From Candidatus Mnemosynella biddleae (GTDB lineage Archaea > Halobacteriota > Archaeoglobi > Mnemosynellales > Mnemosynellaceae): a DNA stretch of 64,000 nt. The stretch spans positions 95,970 through 159,969 of the forward strand of contig MTMI02000007.1 of NCBI GenBank assembly GCA_002011165.2, given 5' to 3'. Below, one piece after another: positions 51,587 through 61,009 of this stretch; position 1 is the stretch's first letter, and each line of letters starts with the position of its first letter. The notes under the pieces were generated by a model. That model did no database searches, was not told the origin of the DNA, and saw only the letters and a program-made list of their open reading frames with translations. The position numbers were made by a program, and so were the translations under genes.

Positions 51587-52033
51587 ATGAAACTTATTAG
51601 ACTTATTGTGGCGGAATCGATGGACTCAGAGCTCAGTGGATTTGCGAGAGTTCACGAAAAGATTATGGGAGATCTCGGAATTGACGAAGAAGGAATCATC
51701 GAAATTGAATTCGAGGGAAGAAGTGCTAAGGCGATAGTTCTTCCGCATTTTGACGCAGAGAATGTGGTGAGAATCACCAAATCCCTGAGAGAACTTCTTG
51801 GTGTAAAAGTCGGAGACCCTGTCTCGGTGAAACCGTCCTCAGTAGAAGAAGCTAAGGAAATTATTCTAAATGAAATTCCAGATGTAACCATTCTATCACT
51901 ACTTTCCGGTAGAATTGTCCATGAAAAAGAGAGAATAAGAATTGGAAGTAAAATAATTGAGGTTCTTGAGTGCTATCCACAAAGTGCTGTTCGTCTCACT
52001 GATGAAACAAAGGTTCTCAGCAGAAAGGATTAA
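51587..52033 (+). CDS. Stand-alone Cdc48 N-domain-like protein
   Basis: 148 residues reading IRLIVAESMDSELSGFARVH, then DLGIDEEGIIEIEFEGR and LGVKVGDPVSVKPSSVEEAK, matching the Cdc48/VAT N-terminal double-psi barrel that recognises unfolded or ubiquitin-like partners, but lacking the AAA modules. Start 51587 fits a TATA box; the open frame extends back to 51362 through the TrpB2 5' end. Adjacent to the dehydrogenase gene 26 bp downstream. Confidence 0.75.
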   Translation: MKLIRLIVAESMDSELSGFARVHEKIMGDLGIDEEGIIEIEFEGRSAKAIVLPHFDAENVVRITKSLRELLGVKVGDPVSVKPSSVEEAKEIILNEIPDVTILSLLSGRIVHEKERIRIGSKIIEVLECYPQSAVRLTDETKVLSRKD

Positions 52034-52058
52034 GTGGAATCGAAGAGAGGTTTTTGGC

Positions 52059-52967
52059 ATGAAATTTGGAGTCATCGGTTCAGGAGTTATTGGATCGAGT
52101 TGGACATCTCTTTTCCTCTCTCATGGCTTCGATGTTGTTCTTTTCGGGAGAAGTGAAAGGAGTTTGAGAAAAGCGTTAGAAAAAATTGAGGAGAATCTGA
52201 AGTTTTTGAGGGAACACAGAATGGTGAAAAATGAAGGATCTCTCGAGCTTACGACGAAAGTGGAGGATTTAAAGGGAGTTGATTATCTTCAGGAGAGCGT
52301 CTCAGAAGATCTTGAGCTAAAAAGAGAAATTCTCTCCTCTATCGAAAAAATATGCAATGAGAATGTTATTTTTGCTTCAAGCACCTCTGGGCTCTCGGTA
52401 ACAGAGATTCAAAAGTCTTTGAAACATCCCGAGAGATTTATCGTTGCACATCCTATCAATCCTCCTCACCTTATTCCACTCATCGAGATCGTTCCCGGTG
52501 AATTGACGTCAGAAGAGACAATAAAGAGAACTTATGAGATTATGGAAAACCTCTCGAGAGTTCCAGTTATTCTGAAAAAAGAAGTTCCGGGATTTGTTGT
52601 TAACAGACTCGCTGTAGCTCTATGGAGAGAAGCAATAGATCTTGTGATGAATGGGGTTGTAGAAGTAGAGGATATTGATAAAATAGTCTCACATGGCCCA
52701 GGATTACGATGGGCCATCATGGGTCCCTTCCTCATATATCATCTCGGTGGTGGAGAGGGTGGCATCAAGCACTTTTTAGAGCATCTTTCCGATGCCATTT
52801 CATTCTGGTGGTCTACGATGAACACATGGACTGAGATGAATGAAGAAATGAAAAGGAGAATAGTGGAGGGTGTGGAAAAAGAGGTAAAAGGAAAGAACAT
52901 CAAAGAACTTGAGAGGAAGAGGGATGAACTCCTTGTTGCTCTTTTGAAGCTCAGAGATCTTGCCTAA
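52059..52967 (+). CDS. 3-hydroxyacyl-CoA dehydrogenase-like (lambda-crystallin/L-gulonate DH type)
   Basis: Rossmann start FGVIGSGVIGSSWTSLFLSHG; catalytic-region FIVAHPINPPHLIPLIEIVPG; then VPVILKKEVPGFVVNRL and WREAIDLVMNGV with HGPGLRWAIMGPF. 302 aa, like single-domain lambda-crystallin-type enzymes that oxidise 3-hydroxy acids rather than CoA esters. ATG 52059 has AGAGAGG upstream. Confidence 0.88.
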   Translation: MKFGVIGSGVIGSSWTSLFLSHGFDVVLFGRSERSLRKALEKIEENLKFLREHRMVKNEGSLELTTKVEDLKGVDYLQESVSEDLELKREILSSIEKICNENVIFASSTSGLSVTEIQKSLKHPERFIVAHPINPPHLIPLIEIVPGELTSEETIKRTYEIMENLSRVPVILKKEVPGFVVNRLAVALWREAIDLVMNGVVEVEDIDKIVSHGPGLRWAIMGPFLIYHLGGGEGGIKHFLEHLSDAISFWWSTMNTWTEMNEEMKRRIVEGVEKEVKGKNIKELERKRDELLVALLKLRDLA

Positions 52968-53512
52968 AGGCCCAGTTTTTCGTGAACTCTCTGAAGAGCT
53001 TCAAGAGCAATCTCCATTCCATCTTCAAGCCTCATTCCGAGTTTTTCTACTTCAAGGATTCTCTTTCTTTCAACGTTCCTTGCAAATGATTTATCCTTGA
53101 ATTTTCTTATGAGCGATTCAACTTTTACCTCTTCAAGTTTCTTGTTTGGCATAACCAGAGCGGTTGCTATGATGAGTCCCGAAAGAGCATCAGCTGAAAT
53201 CAGAGCAAAATCCATTTTGCTTTCAGGTTTAACTCCGGTTCTCTCGTTATGGGATTGAATTGCGTGGAGAGCCTCTTCCGGAAGAACACCTCTGAGAATT
53301 TCAGCAGAAATCACTCCATGCTTGCTGAAGTCATCTTTTGTTTTCTCGTAATCTACATCGTGAAGCAATCCAACCAGTTCCCAGAGCTCTTCGTTCTCTC
53401 CTAAAGCTCTTGCAAAAGCTTTCATGATTTCTGAAACTGCAATCATGTGCTTCACAAGATTACCATTTCTTACATTTTTCTTCACGATTTCAAGAGCATC
53501 TTCAGGGGTCAT
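52964..53512 (-). CDS. HD-domain phosphohydrolase
   Basis: HD motifs: HMIAVSEIMKAFA, LLHDVDYEKT, KHGVISAEILRG and HAIQSHNE. 182 residues. Substrate unknown. Overlaps the previous gene end by 4 bp, convergently. Confidence 0.85.
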   Translation of the reverse strand: MTPEDALEIVKKNVRNGNLVKHMIAVSEIMKAFARALGENEELWELVGLLHDVDYEKTKDDFSKHGVISAEILRGVLPEEALHAIQSHNERTGVKPESKMDFALISADALSGLIIATALVMPNKKLEEVKVESLIRKFKDKSFARNVERKRILEVEKLGMRLEDGMEIALEALQRVHEKLGL

Positions 53513-53586
53513 GGGTTTAAATTCTACATCGAATCACATTAATTTTTTCTTTATATAGTGATGAGAATAAATGGGGGGAAGAAATA

Positions 53587-54249
53587 TTGGATGAGAATAG
53601 ATGTAAAAAACTCAGGGAGATGATAGTAAATCTTGAGATGGACGCTCTGCGAGAGGAGATTCAAAAGATTGTGGAGGAAAGAGACGACCCTTTTAAGGTG
53701 ATAGACTGCCTTGCTGAAGGAATTAGGAAGGTGGGAGAGCTTTACGAGAAAAGAGAGTACTTTGTTCCAGAGCTAATAATCGCTGGAGAAATGATGAGAG
53801 AAGCTGTCGAAATTTTAGAACCGCTTTTAAAAGAGAGGGCATCTGAAGATGAAGCCAGAGGGGAACCTGTAGTCATTGGCACGGTCAGCGGAGACCTCCA
53901 TGACATTGGAAAAAATCTGCTGATAAGCCTTCTTGAAGCCTCGGGCTTTAAAGTCTATGATCTGGGAGTCGATGTGCCTGCCGAAGAATTTGTAAAGAAG
54001 ATAAATGAGACTGGAGCCAAAGTTCTTGGGCTCTCTTCTCTTCTAACGAGTACGTTAGTTGAGATAAAAAATGTGATAAAGGCTCTCGAAGATGCAGGAA
54101 TCAGAGATCAAGTAAAGGTGATAATTGGTGGTGCTGCAACTACTCCTGAGTTCGCGAAGGAGGCTGGAGCAGATGCTCAGACAACAGATGCGATTGAAGG
54201 AGTGGAGATGATAAAAGCTTTGGTTAAGGAAATGAGAGGAGAGTCCTAA
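53587..54249 (+). CDS. Corrinoid methyltransfer protein (MtbC/MttC/MtoC type)
   Basis: 220 residues: helical cap (residues 1-90, VPELIIAGEMMREAVEIL) then the B12-binding domain with GTVSGDLHDIGKNLLISLLE (the cobalt-ligand His in GDxHDxGK), and GIRDQVKVIIGGAATTPEFA. Such proteins carry a methyl on cobalamin between a substrate methyltransferase and an acceptor enzyme. It is immediately upstream of the MtrH-like gene with overlapping spacing. Begins TTG 53587. Confidence 0.92.
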   Translation: MDENRCKKLREMIVNLEMDALREEIQKIVEERDDPFKVIDCLAEGIRKVGELYEKREYFVPELIIAGEMMREAVEILEPLLKERASEDEARGEPVVIGTVSGDLHDIGKNLLISLLEASGFKVYDLGVDVPAEEFVKKINETGAKVLGLSSLLTSTLVEIKNVIKALEDAGIRDQVKVIIGGAATTPEFAKEAGADAQTTDAIEGVEMIKALVKEMRGES

Positions 54250-54250
54250 T

Positions 54251-55150
54251 ATGTTCAAATTCTCCTCACCTCAAAAAATCATCGAGATTTCGAATGTGAA
54301 ACTTGGAGGTCAGCCGGGAGAACTTCCAACTGTGATGATCGGTAGCATCTTCTTTGAGGGTCACAGCATCGTAGAAGATTCAAAGAAAGGAATTTTCGAT
54401 GAGAGAAGAGCTGAAGAGCTTGTGAATCAAGCACTATCTCTCTCAGATGAAACAGGGAATCCAACGATCATAGATATCGTTGGAGATACCCCACAAGCCC
54501 TCATAAAATACATTGATTTCATCTCCTCAATATGCGACGCTCCTTTTCTCATTGATGGTTCAACTGCTGAAGTTAGAATTGAAGCAACGAAACACGTTGC
54601 TGAGATTGGTCTTCAGGAAAGAGCGATATTCAACAGCATCTATGAACATACGACAGATGAGGAGAGAGAAGTGATAAGGGAATGTGAGATCACCTCCTCA
54701 GTCGTCCTTGCTGTGAATTCGAGAAATCCGATGGTAAAAGGAAGAGTTGAAATGGCTGAGAGACTCATCAAAGAAGCTGAGGAAGTAGGAATCAAGAATA
54801 TTCTTCTTGATACTGGAGTCCTCGACATTCCAGATGTCGGAGTAGCTTCAAAGACGATTTTTGAAGTGAAGGAGAGATTCGGATTGCCATCTGGATGTGC
54901 TCCAGCAAATACGATTGATATGTGGACAAAGCTGAAAGAAAGGAGTAAGGAGATCTTTAGAGTCTGTGATGCCTTCGGAAGTGCAATGACACCGCTTTTT
55001 GGAGCAGATTTCGTGATGTATGGGCCAATAGGAAGAGCGAAATATGTTTATCCTGCTGTCGCTTTCGCAGATGCAATCATCGCCTATACCATGCGTCAAG
55101 AAGGGGTCAGGCCTAAAACCAAAGAACATCCGCTTTTCAGGATATTCTGA
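54251..55150 (+). CDS. MtrH-type methyltransferase, corrinoid to tetrahydromethanopterin
   Basis: MtrH-like TIM barrel: GELPTVMIGSIFFEGH, IIDIVGDTPQALIKYIDFIS, DGSTAEVRIEATKHVAE, and FGLPSGCAPANTIDMW. In archaea MtrH moves the methyl group between methyl-cobalamin and tetrahydromethanopterin. It follows its corrinoid protein by 1 bp, so the pair makes an Mtr-free methyltransfer route, similar to Mto systems that use methoxyaromatics (comparison, not proof). No substrate-specific methyltransferase is visible beside it. Confidence 0.9.
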   Translation: MFKFSSPQKIIEISNVKLGGQPGELPTVMIGSIFFEGHSIVEDSKKGIFDERRAEELVNQALSLSDETGNPTIIDIVGDTPQALIKYIDFISSICDAPFLIDGSTAEVRIEATKHVAEIGLQERAIFNSIYEHTTDEEREVIRECEITSSVVLAVNSRNPMVKGRVEMAERLIKEAEEVGIKNILLDTGVLDIPDVGVASKTIFEVKERFGLPSGCAPANTIDMWTKLKERSKEIFRVCDAFGSAMTPLFGADFVMYGPIGRAKYVYPAVAFADAIIAYTMRQEGVRPKTKEHPLFRIF

Positions 55151-55205
55151 AATTACGAAAGGCTTATCTGCTCTCTTAATAAAAAAGTAAAGAGGTGAAG
55201 AAAAA

Positions 55206-55988
55206 ATGGAAGAATCTTTGATAAAATCTCTCGCTCTTGAGTTTATCAGAGCAGAAGATGAAGCTAAACCAGTGGAGCCTATAAGTGAGAGGTATCCAGA
55301 CATCACGATTGAAGACGCCTATAGAATTCAGCTCGAAATAGTGAGGATGAAGGTTGAAAGAGGGGAAAAGATTGTCGGAAAGAAAATAGGTTTGACAAGC
55401 AAAGCAATGATGGAAATGCTCAACGTTAATCAGCCCGATTATGGGCATATAACTGATAGAATGATAGTCATCGAAAATGATCCGATTGACACATCCAAGC
55501 TCATCGCTCCAAAAGTTGAAGCTGAAATCGCATTTCTTCTTAGGGAAGATCTTGAAGGACCTGGGATAACTCCTGCAAGGGTGATTCAAGCTACAGAAGG
55601 TGTTTTTCCAGCTCTTGAAATAATAGATTCAAGAATAAAGGATTGGAGAATCAAGATCTTCGACACCGTTGCGGATAACGCTGGAATTGCCAGACTTGTG
55701 CTTGGAAGCAAGCTCACGAAGATTGAAAATATTGATCTCAGACTCGTAGGGCTTGTAATGAAGAAGAATGGAGAGATTGTTGCAACTGCAGCTGGAGCGT
55801 CTGTTCTCGGAAATCCTGTGGATTCGGTTGCTTGGCTTGCAAATAAACTTTCTGAGTTTGGAGTTTCTTTAAAGAGGGGGGAAATAATTCTCTCAGGTTC
55901 ACTGATCCGAGCTTTTGACGTAAGACCCGGAGATTCCGTGGTTGCAGAATTTGATAGGCTTGGATCAGTCTCAACAAGGTTTGTGTGA
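55206..55988 (+). CDS. FAH-family hydratase (2-keto-4-pentenoate hydratase-like)
   Basis: Family marks: [43 protein letters not shown] and [14 protein letters not shown], with the end block [25 protein letters not shown]. Members add water to 2-keto-4-enoates or cleave/decarboxylate oxo-acids; meta-cleavage pathways are usually aerobic, so the role here may differ. Likely co-transcribed with the methyltransfer pair. Confidence 0.88.
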   Translation: MEESLIKSLALEFIRAEDEAKPVEPISERYPDITIEDAYRIQLEIVRMKVERGEKIVGKKIGLTSKAMMEMLNVNQPDYGHITDRMIVIENDPIDTSKLIAPKVEAEIAFLLREDLEGPGITPARVIQATEGVFPALEIIDSRIKDWRIKIFDTVADNAGIARLVLGSKLTKIENIDLRLVGLVMKKNGEIVATAAGASVLGNPVDSVAWLANKLSEFGVSLKRGEIILSGSLIRAFDVRPGDSVVAEFDRLGSVSTRFV

Positions 55989-55998
55989 GGTGAAGGAA

Positions 55999-56997
55999 AT
56001 GGCGAAGATATATTATGATGAGGATGCAGATCTCTCAGTTCTTGAGGGAAAAACAGTTGCAGTTCTCGGCTACGGCTCTCAGGGAACTGCTCAGGCAAAC
56101 AATCTCAGAGATAGTGGAGTGAACGTGATAGTGGGATTGAGGAAAGGAAAATCTTGGGAAAGAGCTGAAAGAGATGGATTTGAAGTGATGAGCGTTGCGG
56201 AAGCGACGAAAAAAGGAGACATAATTCTGATTCTCCTTCCAGATGAGATTCAGAAAGAAATCTTCGAGAAGGAAATAGCTCCAAATTTATCTCCCGGAAA
56301 GGTTCTCTCCTGGAGTCATGCCTTCAATGTGCACTATAACTGCATAATTCCCCCTGACTTCGTTGACGTCATTCTCATTGCTCCGAAAGCACCTGGAAAA
56401 AGGTTCAGAGAAGAGTTCAAGAGAGGATTTGGAGTTCCCGGACTTCTCGCAGTGCATCAGGATGTCAGTGGAAAGGCAAAGGAAATAGCTCTTGCTCTGT
56501 GTAAAGCTATGGGTCTTACAAGAGTTGGCGTCATAGAGACGACATTTAAGGAAGAGGTTGAAACTGATCTAATAGGAGAGCAGATAGTACTTTGTGGAGG
56601 AGTCTCCGAACTCATTAAAATGGGCTTTCAGATCCTCGTTGAAGCGGGATATCAGCCGGAAGTCGCTTATTTTGAGTGCCTGAATGAACTGAAGCTTATT
56701 GTGGATCTCATATATGAGGGCGGACTGGAGAAGATGTGGAATGACGTCTCCGATACTGCTGAATATGGAGGTCTAACCAGAGGACCGAGAATTCTGAATA
56801 ATGAGCAGACTTGGAATGCAATGTGGGAAGTTGTAGAAGAGGTTCAGTCTGGAGAATTCGCAAGGGAATGGATTCTGGAAAATCTTGCTGGAAGACCGGT
56901 GCTAAACAGGTTGAGAGAGATAGAAAGGAATCTCCTCATAGAGAAAGTTGGGAAGACCTTGAGATCTGCGTGGCAGAAAGAGGAGAAGGAGGGTTAA
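55999..56997 (+). CDS. Ketol-acid reductoisomerase-like protein (divergent IlvC)
   Basis: Rossmann [17 protein letters not shown], then [16 protein letters not shown] (usual AHGFNIHFGQI), [23 protein letters not shown] and [12 protein letters not shown] [14 protein letters not shown], and AWEL-like HELK in [14 protein letters not shown]. Start 55999 has GAGGTGA upstream. Many conserved residues of IlvC differ (for example GLR+KGKSW for SGQR, APKAPG for APKGPG), suggesting a paralogue; the catabolic context supports a different substrate (inference). Confidence 0.85.
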   Translation: MAKIYYDEDADLSVLEGKTVAVLGYGSQGTAQANNLRDSGVNVIVGLRKGKSWERAERDGFEVMSVAEATKKGDIILILLPDEIQKEIFEKEIAPNLSPGKVLSWSHAFNVHYNCIIPPDFVDVILIAPKAPGKRFREEFKRGFGVPGLLAVHQDVSGKAKEIALALCKAMGLTRVGVIETTFKEEVETDLIGEQIVLCGGVSELIKMGFQILVEAGYQPEVAYFECLNELKLIVDLIYEGGLEKMWNDVSDTAEYGGLTRGPRILNNEQTWNAMWEVVEEVQSGEFAREWILENLAGRPVLNRLREIERNLLIEKVGKTLRSAWQKEEKEG

Positions 56998-58871
56998 GCC
57001 CCCTCCATCCACTCTATTCTCTTTTCTCTGGGCTCTCCATATGGATTTCCGCATTCCATTATGTTCTTCAGAATTCTTCTGTGAGTTTCTGGGTTGAGAC
57101 TTCTGTAAGTAAGCTCTGCTTTCAGAGCTCGGATAATATCAACTACGGGAACATTTCCAGGACACTTCTTGATACAGTAGTCGCATGTATTGCAGGTGAA
57201 GACAACTTCTCTCAGCTCTTCTGAGATTTCAAGAAGCCCCTCTTCCAGAGCTCTTGCAAGCTGAACTCTTCCTCTTGGACTTATCGTCTGCCACTTCCAT
57301 TCATCGAAACTCGGACATTTTATTTCGCACATTGAACATCTGTTGCAGAGTAGAGTATCTCTCCAGTATCCATCAAGATATTTGAATCCCCTTCCATTTT
57401 TTTCTTTGAGTTCTTTGATCTTCTCCAGCCATATCCTCCGAGCTTCATCAACTTTCGAGAGATCTGTGGTATCTCCCCATGGTTTTCCATTTCCGGGATT
57501 GAAGAGGTTCTTGGGGTCAAATGTCTTCTTCAATTCTCTCATGAGGTTCATAACTCCCTCTCCGCTCTCAATGCTGATGAACTTCCTTCTAAGGATTCCG
57601 ACACCGTGCTCAGAGGAGATAGTTCCTCCAAGAGGGATTACGATCTCCTTGTATAGAATCTCTAGAGCCTTCATGAAAGCTTCGAACTGTTCTGGGTCTG
57701 TCTCATCTATGAGAATATCTGGGTGAATATTTCCGTCTCCCACGTGACCAACATAGGAAATCTTTATCTTCCCACCAACTCTCTTCGGGATCTCCATAAT
57801 CTTTTTGAGAGCTTCTGGGACTTTATCTACTGGAATGCTTAGATCTTCAGATATCACATTCAGAGGGGACTGGAGAAGGTGAACGGGATAAGTGGCTTTC
57901 CTCGCTAACCAGATTTTCTCTCTTTCCTCATCAGTTTCTGCAATCCTCCAGGCAAATGGTTCGGCTTTTTTCGCAGCTTCAAAGCAAATTTCGAGCTCTT
58001 TTTGAACTTCTTCTTCCACATTTCCATCTACTTGAATTAAAATTGCAGCCTCTGCTTTTTCAACCTCTGGGAGATCCAAACCAGTATATTTGACTCCATC
58101 CCTCAGCGTTGGACCATCCATCAGCTCCATGCAATTTGGAATAACTCCGCTAGATTTTATGTTCACTATTGCCCTTCCAACCTTATCCAAGTCGTCGAAG
58201 AAGAAGATCGCAGCTCTGTAATATTTCGACTTTGGTCTCACTTTCAGAGTGGCTTTTGTGATAATTCCGAGAGTTCCTTCAGAACCGCAAAAGAGGTGTA
58301 CGAGATCATACTGAGATGATGACTTTAAAGTGTTCGCTCCTATTTCAATGATCTCTCCATTTCCAATCACAACTTCAAGTTTCAGCACATAATCCATAGT
58401 CTTTCCATATTTCACTGCTTGAATTCCAGCTGCATTCGCTCCTATCATTCCTCCGATTGTTGCTGCACTACTCGAGCCAGGATCAGGTGGGAAGAAATAT
58501 CCATAAGGAGCAAGAAACTCATTCAGATCATCGCATATGACTCCAGGTTCAACTTCAACTGTTTGATTGGTCTCGTTGAATGAAAGTATTCGATTCATTT
58601 TTCTCATGTCAATCACTATTCCTCCGTGTGTTGGAATGGCACCTCCGCAGAGTGAAGTTCCAGAGCCTCTGGGGGTCATTGGAATGTTGTATTCATATGC
58701 AATCTTCACTATCTTGCTAACTTCTTCGGTGCTCTCAGGTCTCACAATGATCTCTGGATAGCTTTGAAAAATCGTTGCATCTCTGGAATAAACATATACA
58801 GAAGGTTTATCAATCCTGATATCCTCCTCTCCCACTACTTCTTTCAATTTTTCTATTACTTCTTTGTTCAT
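56994..58871 (-). CDS. GlcD-type FAD-linked hydroxyacid dehydrogenase with Fe-S tail
   Basis: FAD domain ([39 protein letters not shown]), D-lactate/glycolate oxidase C-terminal domain ([25 protein letters not shown]) and a final ferredoxin-type region [17 protein letters not shown] and [15 protein letters not shown]. Oxidises 2-hydroxyacids to 2-oxoacids. Start 58871 (MNKEVIEKL) has GAGGTGA upstream. Overlaps the convergent KARI stop by 4 bp. No GlcF-type cysteine-rich domain follows. Confidence 0.92.
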   Translation of the reverse strand: MNKEVIEKLKEVVGEEDIRIDKPSVYVYSRDATIFQSYPEIIVRPESTEEVSKIVKIAYEYNIPMTPRGSGTSLCGGAIPTHGGIVIDMRKMNRILSFNETNQTVEVEPGVICDDLNEFLAPYGYFFPPDPGSSSAATIGGMIGANAAGIQAVKYGKTMDYVLKLEVVIGNGEIIEIGANTLKSSSQYDLVHLFCGSEGTLGIITKATLKVRPKSKYYRAAIFFFDDLDKVGRAIVNIKSSGVIPNCMELMDGPTLRDGVKYTGLDLPEVEKAEAAILIQVDGNVEEEVQKELEICFEAAKKAEPFAWRIAETDEEREKIWLARKATYPVHLLQSPLNVISEDLSIPVDKVPEALKKIMEIPKRVGGKIKISYVGHVGDGNIHPDILIDETDPEQFEAFMKALEILYKEIVIPLGGTISSEHGVGILRRKFISIESGEGVMNLMRELKKTFDPKNLFNPGNGKPWGDTTDLSKVDEARRIWLEKIKELKEKNGRGFKYLDGYWRDTLLCNRCSMCEIKCPSFDEWKWQTISPRGRVQLARALEEGLLEISEELREVVFTCNTCDYCIKKCPGNVPVVDIIRALKAELTYRSLNPETHRRILKNIMECGNPYGEPREKRIEWMEGA

Positions 58872-58884
58872 CAACTCACCTCTT

Positions 58885-59217
58885 TTAAACAATTTTGAGA
58901 TCTCTAAGCCATTTTACCGCACGAAGAAAAATTGGAATTCCGAAATAAGGGACAAGGAGCTCACAGGCTTCGAGGAGTTGCTCTTTGGACGCTCCACTTC
59001 TTAGTGCCTCTTTTGCATGAAATTTGAATCCGCTTTCAAAATTCAGAACTGAAAGCATTGGAAGTATTATGAGTTCTTTCGTTTTCTTGTCAATGCTCTT
59101 CTTTTTTATAACCTCTCTCAGCATCTCTGTAACACTTTGCATGAGCTCTTCATCAGTTTCTGAAGCGATAACAAATTCATCTATTGGTCTCTCAAAGAAG
59201 AACTCTGGCACGCTCAT
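58885..59217 (-). CDS. Carboxymuconolactone decarboxylase/AhpD-fold protein lacking CxxC
   Basis: 110 residues of the CMD fold: KELIILPMLSVLNFESGFKF, HAKEALRSGASKEQLLEAC. The AhpD-type catalytic CxxC is missing (FESGFKFH), so it is not a classic peroxidase. Coupled to the AOR by ATGA overlap, implying shared function in the operon. Confidence 0.8.
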   Translation of the reverse strand: MSVPEFFFERPIDEFVIASETDEELMQSVTEMLREVIKKKSIDKKTKELIILPMLSVLNFESGFKFHAKEALRSGASKEQLLEACELLVPYFGIPIFLRAVKWLRDLKIV

Positions 59218-61004
59218 CCCTCTTTCGGAATTCCCTCCTCATCCCAGTCTCGCAGAGCATAATATTCTGAGAGCATCTCCTCAAACCTCTCTTTTTCAAC
59301 GATCTCTCCAGACGATGCGCCCTTTCGGAGAGGTTCGCTAAAGAACCTTTCCGGTAGTCTATCATCCTTTCTGCTCACTCCACACTTTATGTTGAATTTT
59401 CTCACTCTGTTGTTTATTTCAACTCCAATTTTCTTGAAGTCTTCCATTGAGAGACCATCTCCAGCAACACTCTCATAAATCTCTTTAAGCTCACTCCACA
59501 GAACCGGACCGATAGTCGGAAGACACCAGAAGTTGCACATGAGCAGTGAACTTGTTATTGCGTAGAAATCTTCAAGCTCCTTCACAACTTCAGCTTGATT
59601 GTACGAGAGCCTATCAACGCTTCTCTCCGGATCAAATGGATGTTTTCCTGTTAGATTAGGTCTGTAGATCATATGTCTGAGGTGACAGGCACCTCGAGGA
59701 GAAACAGCATATGCAAGAGCCATTCCTTTAAGCGCTCTTGGATCATAAGCTGCTGGTTCTAAACCCTTTACGTGAATCACTGCTCTCTTGGCTTCTTCTC
59801 CAATTCTCTCAGCAGCTTTGTAACATCCCTCTGCTAAAACCCCTCCAAAACCTTCTCTTTTTGCAATCATCTCCAGAAGTCTAAGCATGCCCTCAGAATC
59901 TCCAAAAGAGGTGCTGAAGCCAACTTCTTTCTCTGTGAGAACACCTCTCTCCATTAGATACATGACCATGGCAACCACATTTCCTGCAGTCATCGTGTCC
60001 ATTCCGAAGCGGTCGCAGAGTTCATTTCCTTTGATCACAGCTTCAACATCCTCAATTCCACATAGGGATCCAAGAGCATAAAGGGTCTCATATTCCGGTC
60101 CTTCTACTTCGGTGCCTCTGAATTTACCCTCTTCAATTACAGAATATTTTCCACACGCAATTGGACAAGCATAGCATGTGGTCTTCCTCTTGAAGTATTT
60201 CTTTTTCAGTGTCTCTGCACTCAGAGCCTCAAGATGTTCAATCGATCCATCAATCCAGTAATTTGTCGGAAGAGCCCCAATGTTATTTGATACTGCGAGA
60301 ATATTGGGAGTTCCAAACTCACTTATTGCTTTGAGAACCTCTCTTCCCTTTTCACTTATCTCATTCTTCAACTCTTCCAATCTCTCCTCATCTGCGACCT
60401 CAATCTCTCTCTCACCTCTTACCACAATTGCTTTGAGATTTTTTGAGCCCATCACAGCACCAGCGCCGGTTCTTCCAAGTTGTCTTCCCTTTCTGTGAGC
60501 TACATTTGCAAATTTCACAAGATTTTCTCCAGCTATTCCAATACTCAGAACCTCACATTTTCCATGCTCCTTCTTTATTTCATCTTCAGTCTCCCATGCA
60601 TCTTTTCCCCAGAGATGAGATGCATCTCGAATCTCAACTCCTCCTTCGTGGATCCAGAGATACACAGGCTTTTCAGCTTTTCCACTGACAATCAAAGCAT
60701 CATATCCCGTTTTCTTCATCTCATATGCGAAGAATCCTCCGCAGTAGGATTCACCAAAGATTCCGGTTAAGGGAGATCTGAAAAATGCTCCGAATCTCGA
60801 AGATCCCGGAAATCCTGTTCCGCTAAAGGGACCTGTTGCAATTATAAACAAACTCTCTTCGGAGAGCGGTTCTGCAAGACTTGAAGAGAGAAGGACTCTC
60901 GAAGCTAAATCCTTCCCTCCAATAGCACCCTCAGGTAAATCCTCCTCTTTAATCTCTCTTTTCGAGAGATTCACACGAATAACTCTGTTCCAGTTACCTT
61001 TCAT
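59214..61004 (-). CDS. aor: Second tungsten aldehyde:ferredoxin oxidoreductase
   Basis: 596 aa by the chosen start ATG 61004 (MKGNWNRVIRVNL, GGTGAT upstream); the frame goes back to 61073. Marks: GPFSGTGFPGSSRFGAFFRSP, SYCGGFFAYEMKKTG, GRTGAGAVMGSKNLKAI, cluster CYACPIACGK. It overlaps the ADH by only a 5-bp gap. An 83-bp segment is identical to the first AOR. Aldehyde from the adjacent ADH is the likely substrate. Confidence 0.94.
   Translation of the reverse strand: MKGNWNRVIRVNLSKREIKEEDLPEGAIGGKDLASRVLLSSSLAEPLSEESLFIIATGPFSGTGFPGSSRFGAFFRSPLTGIFGESYCGGFFAYEMKKTGYDALIVSGKAEKPVYLWIHEGGVEIRDASHLWGKDAWETEDEIKKEHGKCEVLSIGIAGENLVKFANVAHRKGRQLGRTGAGAVMGSKNLKAIVVRGEREIEVADEERLEELKNEISEKGREVLKAISEFGTPNILAVSNNIGALPTNYWIDGSIEHLEALSAETLKKKYFKRKTTCYACPIACGKYSVIEEGKFRGTEVEGPEYETLYALGSLCGIEDVEAVIKGNELCDRFGMDTMTAGNVVAMVMYLMERGVLTEKEVGFSTSFGDSEGMLRLLEMIAKREGFGGVLAEGCYKAAERIGEEAKRAVIHVKGLEPAAYDPRALKGMALAYAVSPRGACHLRHMIYRPNLTGKHPFDPERSVDRLSYNQAEVVKELEDFYAITSSLLMCNFWCLPTIGPVLWSELKEIYESVAGDGLSMEDFKKIGVEINNRVRKFNIKCGVSRKDDRLPERFFSEPLRKGASSGEIVEKERFEEMLSEYYALRDWDEEGIPKEG
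60601..60683 (-). repeat. 83-bp perfect inverted copy shared with the first AOR gene
   Basis: Matches 48555-48637 exactly when reversed; embedded in otherwise diverged AOR sequence. Confidence 0.9.
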
Positions 61005-61009
61005 GCGAA

